A stretch of DNA of 64,000 nucleotides from Saprospiraceae bacterium (GCA_016714445.1 JADJNF010000001.1:62001-126000); one strand, 5' to 3'; shown: positions 44,013 through 52,673, counted from the stretch's first letter. Numbers and translations: made by a program. Notes: a model not told the origin generated them from the sequence alone.

Positions 44013-45290
44013 ATGAGTCAACCTTTAGCTGAAAGAATGCGACCCAAAACGCTGGACGACTATGTAGGACAAGAACATCTTGTTGGAAAAGGTGCTATTT
44101 TAAGAAAAGTTATTGAGTCGGGCAGTTTACCATCTTTTATCTTGTGGGGTCCACCGGGAGTTGGAAAAACAACGCTTGCCTATGTAATTGCACTCTCACA
44201 GGACAGACCATTTCATAGTTTGTCAGCCATCAATAGTGGAGTTAAAGATATTCGGGAAACTATTGAATTAGCCAAGTCTCAAAAGTTTTTTTCAAGACCA
44301 AACCCAGTTCTCTTTATAGATGAAATACATCGTTTCAGCAAGTCTCAGCAAGATTCATTGTTGGGTGCTGTTGAAAAAGGCATCGTTACCCTCATCGGAG
44401 CCACAACAGAAAATCCATCTTTTGAAGTAATTTCAGCCCTTTTATCACGATGCCAGGTATATATACTAAAACCTTTGGAAACCAATCATTTGAAAGCTAT
44501 GGTGGATAAAGCCATTGCAAATGATGAGTACTTAAAAACAAAAAATATTAATATTGAGTCCTATGATGCTTTGATTCAGCTTTCTGGTGGTGATGGCCGA
44601 AAATTGTACAATGCACTTGAACTTGTTGTAAATCAATTTGGACCAGGCGAAAATGTTGACATTTCAGATGAGCTGGTCATGTCTTCAATACAACAAAATC
44701 TTGCGATGTATGATAAAGCAGGTGAACAGCATTATGACATTATTTCAGCTTTTATTAAATCCATGCGGGCTTCAGACCCAAATGCAGCAGTATACTATCT
44801 GGCCCGGATGATCGCTGGTGGTGAAGATCCACTATTCATCTGCAGACGAATGATTATACTTGCATCAGAAGATATAGGTCTTGCAAATCCAAATGCTGTA
44901 TTGTTGGCAAACAATTGTTATCAGGCAGTACATCATATAGGAATGCCTGAAGGAAGGATCATAATGTCTCAAACTGCGATCTATCTGGCTTGCTCACCTA
45001 AGAGCAATGCATCCTATCTGGCTATTGATCAGGCTCTTGCATTGGTCAGACAAACCGGAGATTTGCCTGTACCGCTTCATCTTCGCAACGCTCCTACCAA
45101 TCTGATGAAAGATATAGGATATGGATCAGGATATAAATATGCACATGATTATAAAAATGGGATATCAAATCTGGAATGTCTTCCTGATGAATTAATAGGA
45201 ACTAAATTGTATAGCCCCGGACATAATTCCACAGAACAAAAATACGCTGAATCTTTAAAGATGTTTTGGAAAGAAAAATATGGTTATTAA
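44013..45290 (+). CDS. rarA: Replication-associated recombination protein RarA (MgsA), AAA+ ATPase
   Basis: A 425-residue AAA+ ATPase of the clamp-loader clade acting at stalled forks. Opening MSQPLAERMRPKTLDDYVGQ is diagnostic. Walker A LWGPPGVGKTTLAY near 44-57, Walker B FIDEIHRFSKSQQDSLL near 99-115, sensor 1 TLIGATTENPSF near 126-137, and an arginine finger LLSRCQVY near 144-151. The C-terminal half (KSMRASDPNAAVYYLARM, ASEDIGLANPNA) is the tetramerisation region. Full length. Probable -7 box at 43900-43907. Confidence 0.96.
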   Translation: MSQPLAERMRPKTLDDYVGQEHLVGKGAILRKVIESGSLPSFILWGPPGVGKTTLAYVIALSQDRPFHSLSAINSGVKDIRETIELAKSQKFFSRPNPVLFIDEIHRFSKSQQDSLLGAVEKGIVTLIGATTENPSFEVISALLSRCQVYILKPLETNHLKAMVDKAIANDEYLKTKNINIESYDALIQLSGGDGRKLYNALELVVNQFGPGENVDISDELVMSSIQQNLAMYDKAGEQHYDIISAFIKSMRASDPNAAVYYLARMIAGGEDPLFICRRMIILASEDIGLANPNAVLLANNCYQAVHHIGMPEGRIIMSQTAIYLACSPKSNASYLAIDQALALVRQTGDLPVPLHLRNAPTNLMKDIGYGSGYKYAHDYKNGISNLECLPDELIGTKLYSPGHNSTEQKYAESLKMFWKEKYGY

Positions 45291-45462
45291 AATCCATTAC
45301 TCTATATATCATAATCGTAATTCGTAGCTCATGGTTCTTAATTTTTAGGAATGATGAATTTAAAAGGTGGAAAAAGGTTTTTGGAATAATATTATCATAG
45401 TGTTCATCCAAGTGTTTTAACTCATTTGTCAGCCTTTTTATTCGATCACCTTTATATGATGA

Positions 45463-45999
45463 TTATTTAAAAAAACTAAAAATAGTCGTGCCGTAATTTC
45501 TTTCTTCTACATATCGAACATGGTTTTTAAAATCATGATTGGGATTATGTTCCAGAACAAATAATCCATCAACTGCTAAAGTATTGTATTTAAATATTTC
45601 GTCCGGAATACTATTTAAATTCGGAAGTGGGTATGGTGGCCCGGCAAATATATAATCATACTGTTTAATATTGAATTGCAGAAATTTAAAAACATCTGAA
45701 CGGACAATACGGATTTTATCTTCAATGTTCAGTTCTTTGGCCGTTTTACTAACAAAAGCCACACATTCACCAAATTTGTCCACATAGGTCACATCCTCAC
45801 ATCCCCTCGATATAAATTCATAGCTATGATTTCCTGTACCGCCAAATAGATCCAACATAATAGTCTCTTCAAAATCAATTCTATTGTGTAGTATGTTAAA
45901 TAAGCCTTCTTTAGCAAAATCAGTTGTGGGACGTGTAGGCCAGTTTTTTGCCGGAGGAATAAATTTTCTTCCTTTAAATGTACCTCCTATGATACGCAT
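45463..45999 (-). CDS. rsmD: RsmD-type 16S rRNA (guanine-N2) methyltransferase with altered motif IV
   Basis: A 178-residue Rossmann methyltransferase. N-terminus MRIIGGTFKGRKF and TRPTTDFAKEGLFNIL are the RsmD signature; motif I is LDLFGGTGNHSYEFISRG near 49-66 and YVDKFGECV follows. Motif IV, which should be DPPY or NPPY, reads FAGPPYPLP near 117-125: the catalytic Asp/Asn is Gly (codon GGG at 45640-45642). This may reduce activity or be a read error. The gene overlaps the DUF3822 gene by 13 bases, a usual Bacteroidota arrangement. Confidence 0.9.
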   Translation of the reverse strand: MRIIGGTFKGRKFIPPAKNWPTRPTTDFAKEGLFNILHNRIDFEETIMLDLFGGTGNHSYEFISRGCEDVTYVDKFGECVAFVSKTAKELNIEDKIRIVRSDVFKFLQFNIKQYDYIFAGPPYPLPNLNSIPDEIFKYNTLAVDGLFVLEHNPNHDFKNHVRYVEERNYGTTIFSFFK

Positions 46000-46784
46000 A
46001 AAATATTCAGATAATGCAGAAAATAATAGTGTGGTTTGATATCTGACGATACGAATTGACTTATTGTAAATTGGTTATCTTCCAATATTTTAATATTACC
46101 CAGATAACTACAAAGATGCTTAAACAGAACAGAATCACTTTCTATCCATCCACTCACATTAACTTTAGTACTTTCCGGCTTCATGTTTGCAAATGCGCAT
46201 GTTGCCAATATAAAATATAGGACATCATCCATTCCATGGATAAAATAAGTATTGTAAAACACCATCTTTCCTTCTTTTTGAACAAACAAGACAAGCGATG
46301 ATGATTCCAAATGAACATGAATGAACTCATCAAAATTCCCAATGTAGTAATCACTTAATAAAGCCGACTCGCTTTTCAGGATATAGCTTTCCCCTCCAAA
46401 AAGTGTATCCAATAATGCCTCCTGATGAGGAGATATTCCAAAATAATTATAAATTTCATTACCGGGCAGTTTTTCAACTTTCTTAGATTTCAATTCCAAT
46501 CCCGGAAGTAAAGGCAACAAATTATCATCCTTTTGCTGCACATGATAGGTCAGGTTGGTATGGACTACCACATTAATGCCCGAAAAGGAATGTCTTAGGT
46601 TCTCATCATTAACAATCATGTCTATGTCAGAAGGACTGCTATATTTGATTGCTTTAAATGACTTATGAGAAATGAGCCTATTATCCGTATCAAATATCGC
46701 ATAAAAAAAACTGTCTGCCATAAGAACGACAGACAGTCTATATTCATTAATATTTTCTAAGTATTGAAAATCGCTATGAAGCAT
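45987..46784 (-). CDS. DUF3822 family protein
   Basis: A 265-residue cytoplasmic protein of the Bacteroidota-specific DUF3822 family, found next to rsmD in many genomes. The sequence shows actin-like/ASKHA-type strand rhythm (YRLSVVLMADSFFYAIFDTD near 14-33; LESSSLVLFVQKEGKMVFYN, and later FILATCAFANMKPESTKVNV) but lacks an evident nucleotide motif. It overlaps rsmD by 13 bases and follows a membrane-anchored gene by 8 bases, so all three are co-transcribed. Function unknown. Confidence 0.85.
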   Translation of the reverse strand: MLHSDFQYLENINEYRLSVVLMADSFFYAIFDTDNRLISHKSFKAIKYSSPSDIDMIVNDENLRHSFSGINVVVHTNLTYHVQQKDDNLLPLLPGLELKSKKVEKLPGNEIYNYFGISPHQEALLDTLFGGESYILKSESALLSDYYIGNFDEFIHVHLESSSLVLFVQKEGKMVFYNTYFIHGMDDVLYFILATCAFANMKPESTKVNVSGWIESDSVLFKHLCSYLGNIKILEDNQFTISQFVSSDIKPHYYFLHYLNILCVS

Positions 46785-46792
46785 GTATTTAT

Positions 46793-47380
46793 TTACCAGT
46801 TTCCGTTTGTATTCGGCGAATTCATATCACCAAATTTAATCAATTTTTCAGGATCGTAATACTTATCATACTTTTTATATGTAGGACTTGCGTACTCTCC
46901 CATAAATTCTTTATATCTAGTACCTACCTGCACTACATTTACCAATGTATTCTGATGAGTGATTGTATCTGCGTCTATGTCATATGATTTGCCTGCAGTA
47001 AAAGGTATGTATCTTAGTGAGTCAAGACTGATTGGGCCACCTAATAAACTAAACAAACTGTCCTTTGCTTCCCGATAACTCAGGGTTTTAATAAATTTAT
47101 CCTGATTGGTGGGATCTGACGGGTCTGCTTCAAGTTTTACTATTTCAATTTTTCCGGCATTAAGGACACTTGCCAATGTATCAAAACTGTTGGCATACTT
47201 TCCTGTAACCATTCTGTACACATCCTGTGCAATCTGAATCTTCTTAAGACTTTTGATCACCTCGTCTTTTCGTTTATCTAATTCTGCATGAAACGCAATA
47301 GGCTCTCTAACAGAAGAATAGAGCCAGTAAGCCAATACAATAGTCAAGAGAATCAAAACAATATTAATTACTTTCCTCAT
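46793..47380 (-). CDS. Membrane-anchored protein with pseudopilin-like N-terminus
   Basis: A 195-residue protein with one N-terminal TM helix (VINIVLILLTIVLAYWLYSSV near 4-24) and a long following helix: LDKRKDEVIKSLKKIQIAQD near 34-53, then YRMVTGKYANSFDTLASVL. The TM-helix plus A/I-x-x-x-Y-x-x-x-x-G-x-Y pattern resembles type II pseudopilins, but there is no prepilin peptidase site and no secretion genes nearby, so the likeness may be structural only. The C-terminal part is lysine/tyrosine-rich. First gene of the run into DUF3822 and rsmD. Function unknown. Confidence 0.65.
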   Translation of the reverse strand: MRKVINIVLILLTIVLAYWLYSSVREPIAFHAELDKRKDEVIKSLKKIQIAQDVYRMVTGKYANSFDTLASVLNAGKIEIVKLEADPSDPTNQDKFIKTLSYREAKDSLFSLLGGPISLDSLRYIPFTAGKSYDIDADTITHQNTLVNVVQVGTRYKEFMGEYASPTYKKYDKYYDPEKLIKFGDMNSPNTNGNW

Positions 47381-47454
47381 AAAGTGTGATTTAAAAAATT
47401 GAGTTACTAAAATGAATTTGTTGGTTTATTACTTTAAAATGATGCACAAAGTAC

Positions 47455-47462
47455 TACTTTTG
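47455..47462 (+). promoter_or_regulatory. -7 box for tsaD
   Basis: TACTTTTG fits TAnnTTTG and lies 60 bases before the TTG start chosen for tsaD. It is inside the longer possible frame that begins at 47412, which argues against that frame. Confidence 0.4.
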
Positions 47463-47522
47463 GTGTATCGTTGGCAAAAATATTTATTTTTTTTTATTCA
47501 TCAGCTATATAATATAATAAAC

Positions 47523-48533
47523 TTGTTAAAAAATAAAATTTCAGTTCTTGCTATTGAGTCCTCATGTGATGATACAAGTGCGGCTATAATTACTGATGGA
47601 GTAGTAATTAGCAACCGGACTGCTACGCAGATTGTTCACCAGCAATATGGAGGCGTGGTTCCTGAACTGGCTAGTCGGCAGCATTTGATACATATCATTC
47701 CAGTCATTGATGCTGCTATTAAAGATGCAGGAATGGATTTACAAAATATTGACGCCATTGCTTTCACAAGAGGTCCAGGTTTGCTTGGTAGTCTTATCGT
47801 AGGTGTTTCTATGGCAAAGTCATTAGCCCTATCTATGGATATACCACTTATAGCTGTACATCATATGCATGCGCATGTCTTAGCCCACTTTGCTGAAGAA
47901 CCTAAACCTTCGTTTCCTTTTTTATGTCTGACTGTTTCCGGTGGGCATACACAAATTGTTTTAGTAAATGACTACACTGACATGAAAGTACTTGGATCGA
48001 CCATTGATGATGCAGCCGGTGAAGCCTTTGATAAAACGGGAAAAATGTTGGGGTTGGACTATCCTGCAGGTCCTATTATTGATAAATTGGCAAAAGCAGG
48101 CAAACCTGTTTTTCATTTTCCGGAACCTCAGGTAGCGGGACTCAACTTTAGTTTCAGTGGATTAAAGACTTCGATTTTGTATTTTTTGCAAAAGGCAGTA
48201 GCAGAAAACCCAAATTTTATTCAAGAAAACCTGAATGATATCTGTTGTTCTGTACAAAGCAGTATTGTTCACATCTTGCTAAAAAAATTAAAGAAGGCAT
48301 CGGAAATTACCGGCATCAAGGAAATTGGAATTGCGGGTGGAGTATCTGCCAACAGTTATTTAAGACAGTCTTTTGATGAAGAAGGCAAAAAACATGGCTG
48401 GAATACTTATATCCCTGCTTTTGAGTATTGTACTGACAATGCAGGAATGATAGCTGTAGCAGGATATTATAAATTTCTTAATGGTGAATTTTGTGATCAA
48501 AACGTTACCCCTTTGGCCAGAATGGAGTTTTAA
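47523..48533 (+). CDS. tsaD: tRNA N6-adenosine threonylcarbamoyltransferase
   Basis: Transfers the threonylcarbamoyl group to A37 of ANN-decoding tRNAs, with TsaB/TsaE. I choose the TTG at 47523, giving 336 residues (family norm) and the start LKNKISVLAIESSCDDTS. A longer frame begins at ATG 47412, but its 37 extra residues (hydrophobic, Phe/Tyr-rich) match nothing in TsaD and contain the probable -7 box. Metal ligands are in HHMHAHVLAHF near 107-117; nucleotide-site segments are TVSGGHTQIVLV, GEAFDKTGKMLGLDYPAGP and, at the end, IAGGVSANSYLRQ with CTDNAGMIAVAG. Complete. Confidence 0.95.
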   Translation: MLKNKISVLAIESSCDDTSAAIITDGVVISNRTATQIVHQQYGGVVPELASRQHLIHIIPVIDAAIKDAGMDLQNIDAIAFTRGPGLLGSLIVGVSMAKSLALSMDIPLIAVHHMHAHVLAHFAEEPKPSFPFLCLTVSGGHTQIVLVNDYTDMKVLGSTIDDAAGEAFDKTGKMLGLDYPAGPIIDKLAKAGKPVFHFPEPQVAGLNFSFSGLKTSILYFLQKAVAENPNFIQENLNDICCSVQSSIVHILLKKLKKASEITGIKEIGIAGGVSANSYLRQSFDEEGKKHGWNTYIPAFEYCTDNAGMIAVAGYYKFLNGEFCDQNVTPLARMEF

Positions 48534-48604
48534 ATTTTTTACCAGCTACTCAATGATAATATTTAAATAGATCTAAATTTATAGGTATTTATCTTAAGAA
48601 AAGC

Positions 48605-48612
48605 TAATTTTG
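48605..48612 (+). promoter_or_regulatory. -7 box for the CHAP gene
   Basis: TAATTTTG fits TAnnTTTG and ends 20 bases before the ATG of the CHAP-domain gene. No TTG at standard spacing. Confidence 0.4.
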
Positions 48613-48632
48613 TACCATTCAAGCCTTTTAAA

Positions 48633-49196
48633 ATGAATAAACTCCATATTATTATTTTCGCTTTCTCCTTTGTTTTCTGCAATTCTTTCCATTTGAACAC
48701 TATAGAAGTAGGAACAAAAATAGATACATATAATGGGGTTGATGTGTATTTTAATGGTAAAGATTTCACAAATGTAACAGGTCGAAATGTTACTGAAGAC
48801 GGGTATAATTTAGGACTCAAATTCCAATGTGTGGAGTTTGTAAAACGCTATTATTACAAAGTATTTAACCATAAAATGCCCAATGCATTCGGTCATGCCA
48901 AAGACTTTTTTGACAAGGAATTACCTGACAAATCGTTTAATCAAAAAAGGGGGCTCATGCAATACCGGAATGTCAGAGAATACAAACCACAAATCAATGA
49001 TATACTTGTGTACGACAAATATCCGGGAAACAGTTTCGGGCATGTGGCCATTATTTCTCATATCGACGATAATCAGATTGAGATCGTACAGCAAAATTTG
49101 GGACTGAACTCCAGAATTAAAATACCATTGGTCAACTTTTATCAGTATTGGACTATTGCAGACTACCACATTCTTGGGTGGCTCAGAAAAGAATAA
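48633..49196 (+). CDS. Secreted CHAP-domain amidase/peptidase
   Basis: A 187-residue exported protein (signal peptide LHIIIFAFSFVFCNSF near 4-19). The CHAP fold carries a nucleophile Cys in KFQCVEFVKRYYYKVF near 66-81, a partner His in SFGHVAIISHIDD near 134-146, and a final WTIADYHILGWLR. Such proteins hydrolyse peptidoglycan cross-links or glutathionylspermidine-type amides; here a cell-wall role fits the export signal and the mpl gene that converges on it. Substrate not proven. Confidence 0.85.
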   Translation: MNKLHIIIFAFSFVFCNSFHLNTIEVGTKIDTYNGVDVYFNGKDFTNVTGRNVTEDGYNLGLKFQCVEFVKRYYYKVFNHKMPNAFGHAKDFFDKELPDKSFNQKRGLMQYRNVREYKPQINDILVYDKYPGNSFGHVAIISHIDDNQIEIVQQNLGLNSRIKIPLVNFYQYWTIADYHILGWLRKE

Positions 49197-49211
49197 ATTT
49201 GGGAACACAAA

Positions 49212-50540
49212 TTAAAACTCCAGACTCATTTTATTGAAATTGCCCGAAGTCATAAGTAAAATGTTATACTCTAAATAGTCATCTGAAGAAAGAAATGTAA
49301 ATAATAGCTTTTCATCCGTGAAAACCATTAGACTAGGATGACCAAATGAGTCCATGATAAATTTCTCATCCAAATCGGGCATATTTTTCATTTTAAGGGT
49401 GTGAATATTAAAAAATACAATTGCTTTATCTGCCGCATTTAGTGCTTCATAATATTCAGGAATAAAGGATTGATTCAGGCTGGAAAAAGTATGCAGTTCC
49501 AATACAGCAAGTAATTTCTGACCGTCAAACCACTGCTTAACAGAATCCGTAGTTGCCTTTACTTTACTTGGGGCGTGGGCAAAGTCAAGATAAACAGTTC
49601 TTTCTCCGGATTCTGATAATTTCTGTAATCGTTTACTGGCTCCTTTAAAATCATTGATAGCATCAAAAAAAGATTCATTGGTTATGCCCAATTGCAAACA
49701 AACGAGCCTTGCTGCATTCATGTTTTGAAAATTATGATCACCTATGACAGAAACAGGATATAATTGGTTCTGAAAACTCACGTCACTTGCTTCCCTACTC
49801 AATGACTGGTAAGACACTTTCGGTAGTTTAGGTCTTTGGTCAACTATTGATTTCAAATGTTCATCATGTTGGTAATATATAAGTACACCATCAGTATCTA
49901 TAGTATCAACAAATTTCAAAAATTGTTCCTTGTAAATATCAAATGTCGAAAACACATTGATATGATCCCAAGCAATTCCCGTAACCACAGCAATATGTGG
50001 CTTATAATGTAATATTTTAGGCACCCTATCTATAGGACTGCTTAGATACTCATCCCCTTCTATAACAATGACAGGTGCATCAGTAAGCTGCACCATCCTA
50101 TCAAAACCGTCCAATTGTGCACCAACCAGGAAATCAAATGAAATTCCACATTTTTTTAAGACGTGCAAAATCATAGCAGTGGTAGTCGTTTTTCCATGGC
50201 TACCGGCAACGACCACACGTTTTTTATTTTTTGAATGTATAAATATAAATTCAGGATATGAAAATATTTTAAGCTGTAGATCTTTTGCTTTCAATAATTC
50301 AGGGTTATCTGCTTTGGCATGCATCCCCAGGATCACAATATCTATGTCTTGTTGGATTCTTTCAGGAAACCAGCCATATTCCTCAGGTGCAATACCTGCT
50401 TGTTTCAATCGGGATAAAGATGGTTCGTATATCTCGTCATCAGAACCAGATACTTCATATCCCTGAGCCTTCATGTCCAGTGCTATATTATGCATAGCGG
50501 CGCCTCCGATGGCTATAAAATGGATCTTTTTGCTTTTCAA
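49212..50540 (-). CDS. mpl: Mpl-type murein tripeptide ligase
   Basis: A 442-residue Mur ligase that joins recycled L-Ala-gamma-D-Glu-meso-Dap to UDP-MurNAc. N-terminal Rossmann IHFIAIGGAAMHNIALDMKA near 6-25 and VSGSDDEIYEP near 30-40, P-loop VVVAGSHGKTTTTAMILHVL near 108-127, EGDEYLSSPIDRVPK near 161-175, and TGIAWDHINVF near 188-198. The distinction from MurC rests on the N-terminal IAIGGAAMHNIA pattern, typical of Mpl. Complete, with a -7 box 20 bases upstream. Confidence 0.92.
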   Translation of the reverse strand: MKSKKIHFIAIGGAAMHNIALDMKAQGYEVSGSDDEIYEPSLSRLKQAGIAPEEYGWFPERIQQDIDIVILGMHAKADNPELLKAKDLQLKIFSYPEFIFIHSKNKKRVVVAGSHGKTTTTAMILHVLKKCGISFDFLVGAQLDGFDRMVQLTDAPVIVIEGDEYLSSPIDRVPKILHYKPHIAVVTGIAWDHINVFSTFDIYKEQFLKFVDTIDTDGVLIYYQHDEHLKSIVDQRPKLPKVSYQSLSREASDVSFQNQLYPVSVIGDHNFQNMNAARLVCLQLGITNESFFDAINDFKGASKRLQKLSESGERTVYLDFAHAPSKVKATTDSVKQWFDGQKLLAVLELHTFSSLNQSFIPEYYEALNAADKAIVFFNIHTLKMKNMPDLDEKFIMDSFGHPSLMVFTDEKLLFTFLSSDDYLEYNILLMTSGNFNKMSLEF

Positions 50541-50560
50541 AATATTAAGATTTGACGCAT

Positions 50561-50568
50561 CAAAGTTA
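50561..50568 (-). promoter_or_regulatory. -7 box for mpl
   Basis: The minus strand reads TAACTTTG, 20 bases before the mpl ATG. The divergent small-lipoprotein promoter lies about 100 bases away. Confidence 0.45.
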
Positions 50569-50662
50569 TATCATATATCATAATTGAAAAAATTATTGTT
50601 AAAATTTAGTAAAAGATAGGTTTAAACATAAAAATATGTGTCTATATGTTATAAATAAATAA

Positions 50663-50670
50663 TATTTTTG
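50663..50670 (+). promoter_or_regulatory. -7 box for the small-lipoprotein/ytxJ/mnmD run
   Basis: TATTTTTG fits TAnnTTTG and ends 33 bases before the ATG of the 47-residue lipoprotein gene at 50704. Confidence 0.45.
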
Positions 50671-50703
50671 CGTGATTAAACGTTTAGTTTCAAAATATAT
50701 ATC

Positions 50704-50847
50704 ATGAATACCAAGATTTCAAGAAAAATAACTTTTGCAGCCGTTGCATTATTGATAGTGGTTGCTTTCAGTTCGTGTAACAGAGGATACGGTTGTCCAT
50801 ATGAATTAAAATCTGCTGTAAAAATAATTGCACCTATCATTAAGTAA
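50704..50847 (+). CDS. Small lipoprotein, 47 residues, upstream of ytxJ
   Basis: A short gene: ATG at 50704, stop TAA at 50845-50847. The product starts MNTKISRKITFAAVALLIVV, a basic n-region and hydrophobic core, then lipobox AFSSC and a mature peptide of 23 residues containing RGYGCP. Signal peptide, lipobox and position 9 bases before ytxJ, with a -7 box 33 bases upstream, argue strongly that it is real. Short lipoproteins with a G-C-P element are, from memory, frequent in Bacteroidota; function unknown. The second Cys may be redox-active given the neighbour. Confidence 0.8.
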   Translation: MNTKISRKITFAAVALLIVVAFSSCNRGYGCPYELKSAVKIIAPIIK

Positions 50848-50856
50848 TTGTTTTAA

Positions 50857-51201
50857 ATGATTTCCTGGATAAATTTAGACTCTCCTTCTGTTTTGGAAGA
50901 AGCTGTTGCAGCATCATATACCCGTGATGTTGTAATATTTAAGCACAGCACAACTTGTTCCATTAGTCATATGGCTAAGTTAAGACTTGACAGTGGCTGG
51001 GATCTTGATGGAGTTTTACCCTATTATCTGGACCTTAAAACATATCGTTCATTATCACAGGCCGTCTCAGAAAGATTTAATGTACATCACGAGTCTCCTC
51101 AAATCTTGATGTTAAAAAATGGTGAATGTGTTTATGATGCATCTCATTTTGATATTTCAGTAGATGAATTAAAGGAAACTTTAGCCTGGCATGCCAGATA
51201 A
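50857..51201 (+). CDS. ytxJ: Bacilliredoxin-like protein YtxJ
   Basis: A 114-residue thioredoxin-fold protein of the YtxJ/BrxC family, thought to remove bacillithiol from mixed disulfides. The active site is VIFKHSTTCSISHMAKLRLD near 24-43, with a single catalytic Cys as in monothiol bacilliredoxins, and the cis-proline region is ESPQILMLKNGECVYDASHF near 80-99. It stands between the small lipoprotein gene (9 bases) and mnmD (overlap 11 bases). Its presence suggests that the organism makes bacillithiol. Confidence 0.92.
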   Translation: MISWINLDSPSVLEEAVAASYTRDVVIFKHSTTCSISHMAKLRLDSGWDLDGVLPYYLDLKTYRSLSQAVSERFNVHHESPQILMLKNGECVYDASHFDISVDELKETLAWHAR

Positions 51202-51958
51202 TCAAAAACTTCAGATTTCCGAAGATGGTTCCCATACACCTATTTCTGAAATATTTCAGGTTACCTACCACTCCATTCATGGTGCAATAACGGAAAGCAA
51301 TGTCGTTTTTATTGATGCCGGTCTCAATTTCCTACTAAAAAATAATTATTCATCTATATCCATTTTTGAAATGGGTTTTGGCACGGGACTGAACGCACTC
51401 TTAACATATATATGGGCAGAAAAAAACCAAGTCAATGTAGATTACCATACAATTGAAGCTTATCCAGTCTCAAAAGACACATCAGACCAGCTGAACTATG
51501 GTGAAATATTAGGCTATCAAGAGATTCTTTACCAACTTCATAAATGTGATTGGGAGATTGAAATTAATTTTTCACCTTATTTCAGTTTTTGTAAATATCA
51601 TCAGGAATTGGAAAATTTTGACTTAAAAAGTAAGTATGATGTAGTTTTCTTTGATGCTTTTTCTCCCGCATCACAGCCTCAACTCTGGGAAACACCAATA
51701 CTTGGTAAAATGTATGATATACTAAATTATAATGGTGTATTAGTAAGTTATTGTGCGCAAGGTGCTTTTAAAAGAAATCTGAAAACGGTTGGTTTTCGTG
51801 TGGAAGCCATTCCCGGACCTCCAGGGAAAAGAGAGATGACCAGGGCAATAAAAGATCTGAGTAAGGTCAAAAGTGCTGGAATAACGGAGGAATTTACATT
51901 TGATGTGGTATTGGAAAGTATTATTGCAGGTGTTGACACTATAATTAGCGGGGACTAA
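51191..51958 (+). CDS. mnmD: tRNA mnm5s2U methyltransferase, MnmD
   Basis: A 255-residue SAM-dependent methyltransferase for the last step of wobble uridine mnm5s2U synthesis, as a stand-alone MnmD without the MnmC oxidase domain. N-terminal PISEIFQVTYHSIHGAITES near 17-36, motif I FEMGFGTGLNALLTYIWAE near 59-77, then TIEAYPVSKD, and motif IV VVFFDAFSPASQPQLWE near 150-166; C-terminal VEAIPGPPGKREMTRAIK is typical. It starts inside ytxJ (11-base overlap) and is surely co-transcribed with it. Confidence 0.93.
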   Translation: MPDNQKLQISEDGSHTPISEIFQVTYHSIHGAITESNVVFIDAGLNFLLKNNYSSISIFEMGFGTGLNALLTYIWAEKNQVNVDYHTIEAYPVSKDTSDQLNYGEILGYQEILYQLHKCDWEIEINFSPYFSFCKYHQELENFDLKSKYDVVFFDAFSPASQPQLWETPILGKMYDILNYNGVLVSYCAQGAFKRNLKTVGFRVEAIPGPPGKREMTRAIKDLSKVKSAGITEEFTFDVVLESIIAGVDTIISGD

Positions 51959-52152
51959 GCTATAAACCATTATTCTGTAATTCCAATTAATTTATTTTTC
52001 ATTTATACATTGGGCACATCCATTTGAGTTTATTTTTCTGCCTTTTATAGCTTTTAATCGCTTTTTAACAAAATTATAAGACAATGTATGCGTAACTTTT
52101 AGCAATTTTGCAGCGTCATATATAATTATAATAATTAACAAAAACAACTTTT

Positions 52153-52587
52153 ATGAAATTCAGACATTTTATGGCTTTTTTGATCTTTTTTTCTCTGACT
52201 ACCGGGGCCATTGCGCAAACAAAACCTGCTGTTAAGATGATTGGCGCGACTCCAAAGTCAGGCGTTCATATGACTTTTGAGAATGAACATATCGACATCG
52301 GAAAAGTAAAACGAGGAGAAATTAAAAAATTTGATTTTGTATTTACCAATACCGGAACCGAAATCATCGAAATAGATATTGCTTCAGGATGTGACTGTAC
52401 CACCCTTGATTACCCAAAAAACAAAATATTACCAGGCAAAAAAGGAACTATCCATGTAATTTTTGATAGTGCTAAAAAAGAAGAGTCTGAAACCATAGAT
52501 GTAGATATCTACCTTAAAAACCTTAATCCAAAAACAGGACAACGGATTTTAAAAATCATTGACTATAAATACGAACTTACCAAATAG
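52153..52587 (+). CDS. Secreted DUF1573 protein
   Basis: A 144-residue exported protein: signal peptide FMAFLIFFSLTTGAIAQ near 6-22. The mature part is one DUF1573 immunoglobulin-like domain: HIDIGKVKRGEIKKFDFVFT near 46-65, NTGTEIIEIDIASGCDCTT near 66-84, LPGKKGTIHVIFDS near 94-107. The conserved CDC pair is seen. Such domains are abundant in Bacteroidota periplasm; function unknown. Followed by a bidirectional terminator. Confidence 0.88.
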   Translation: MKFRHFMAFLIFFSLTTGAIAQTKPAVKMIGATPKSGVHMTFENEHIDIGKVKRGEIKKFDFVFTNTGTEIIEIDIASGCDCTTLDYPKNKILPGKKGTIHVIFDSAKKEESETIDVDIYLKNLNPKTGQRILKIIDYKYELTK

Positions 52588-52606
52588 AACTTTTATTCAT
52601 TTACAT

Positions 52607-52641
52607 AAAAACCCTGACTTTCTATTGGAAACCAGGGTTTT
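52607..52641. terminator. Bidirectional terminator between convergent genes
   Basis: AAAACCCTG and CAGGGTTTT form a 9-bp stem, with an inner TTTC/GAAA pairing in the loop. It lies between the DUF1573 gene (plus) and the S24 repressor gene (minus). Confidence 0.8.
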
Positions 52642-52673
52642 CTATTATGGGAATATAATTATAAAAGAATGTT

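Noticed and set aside
50068..50466. 132-codon plus-strand frame opposite mpl
   Set aside because: Shadow of mpl; no family features and no promoter of its own.
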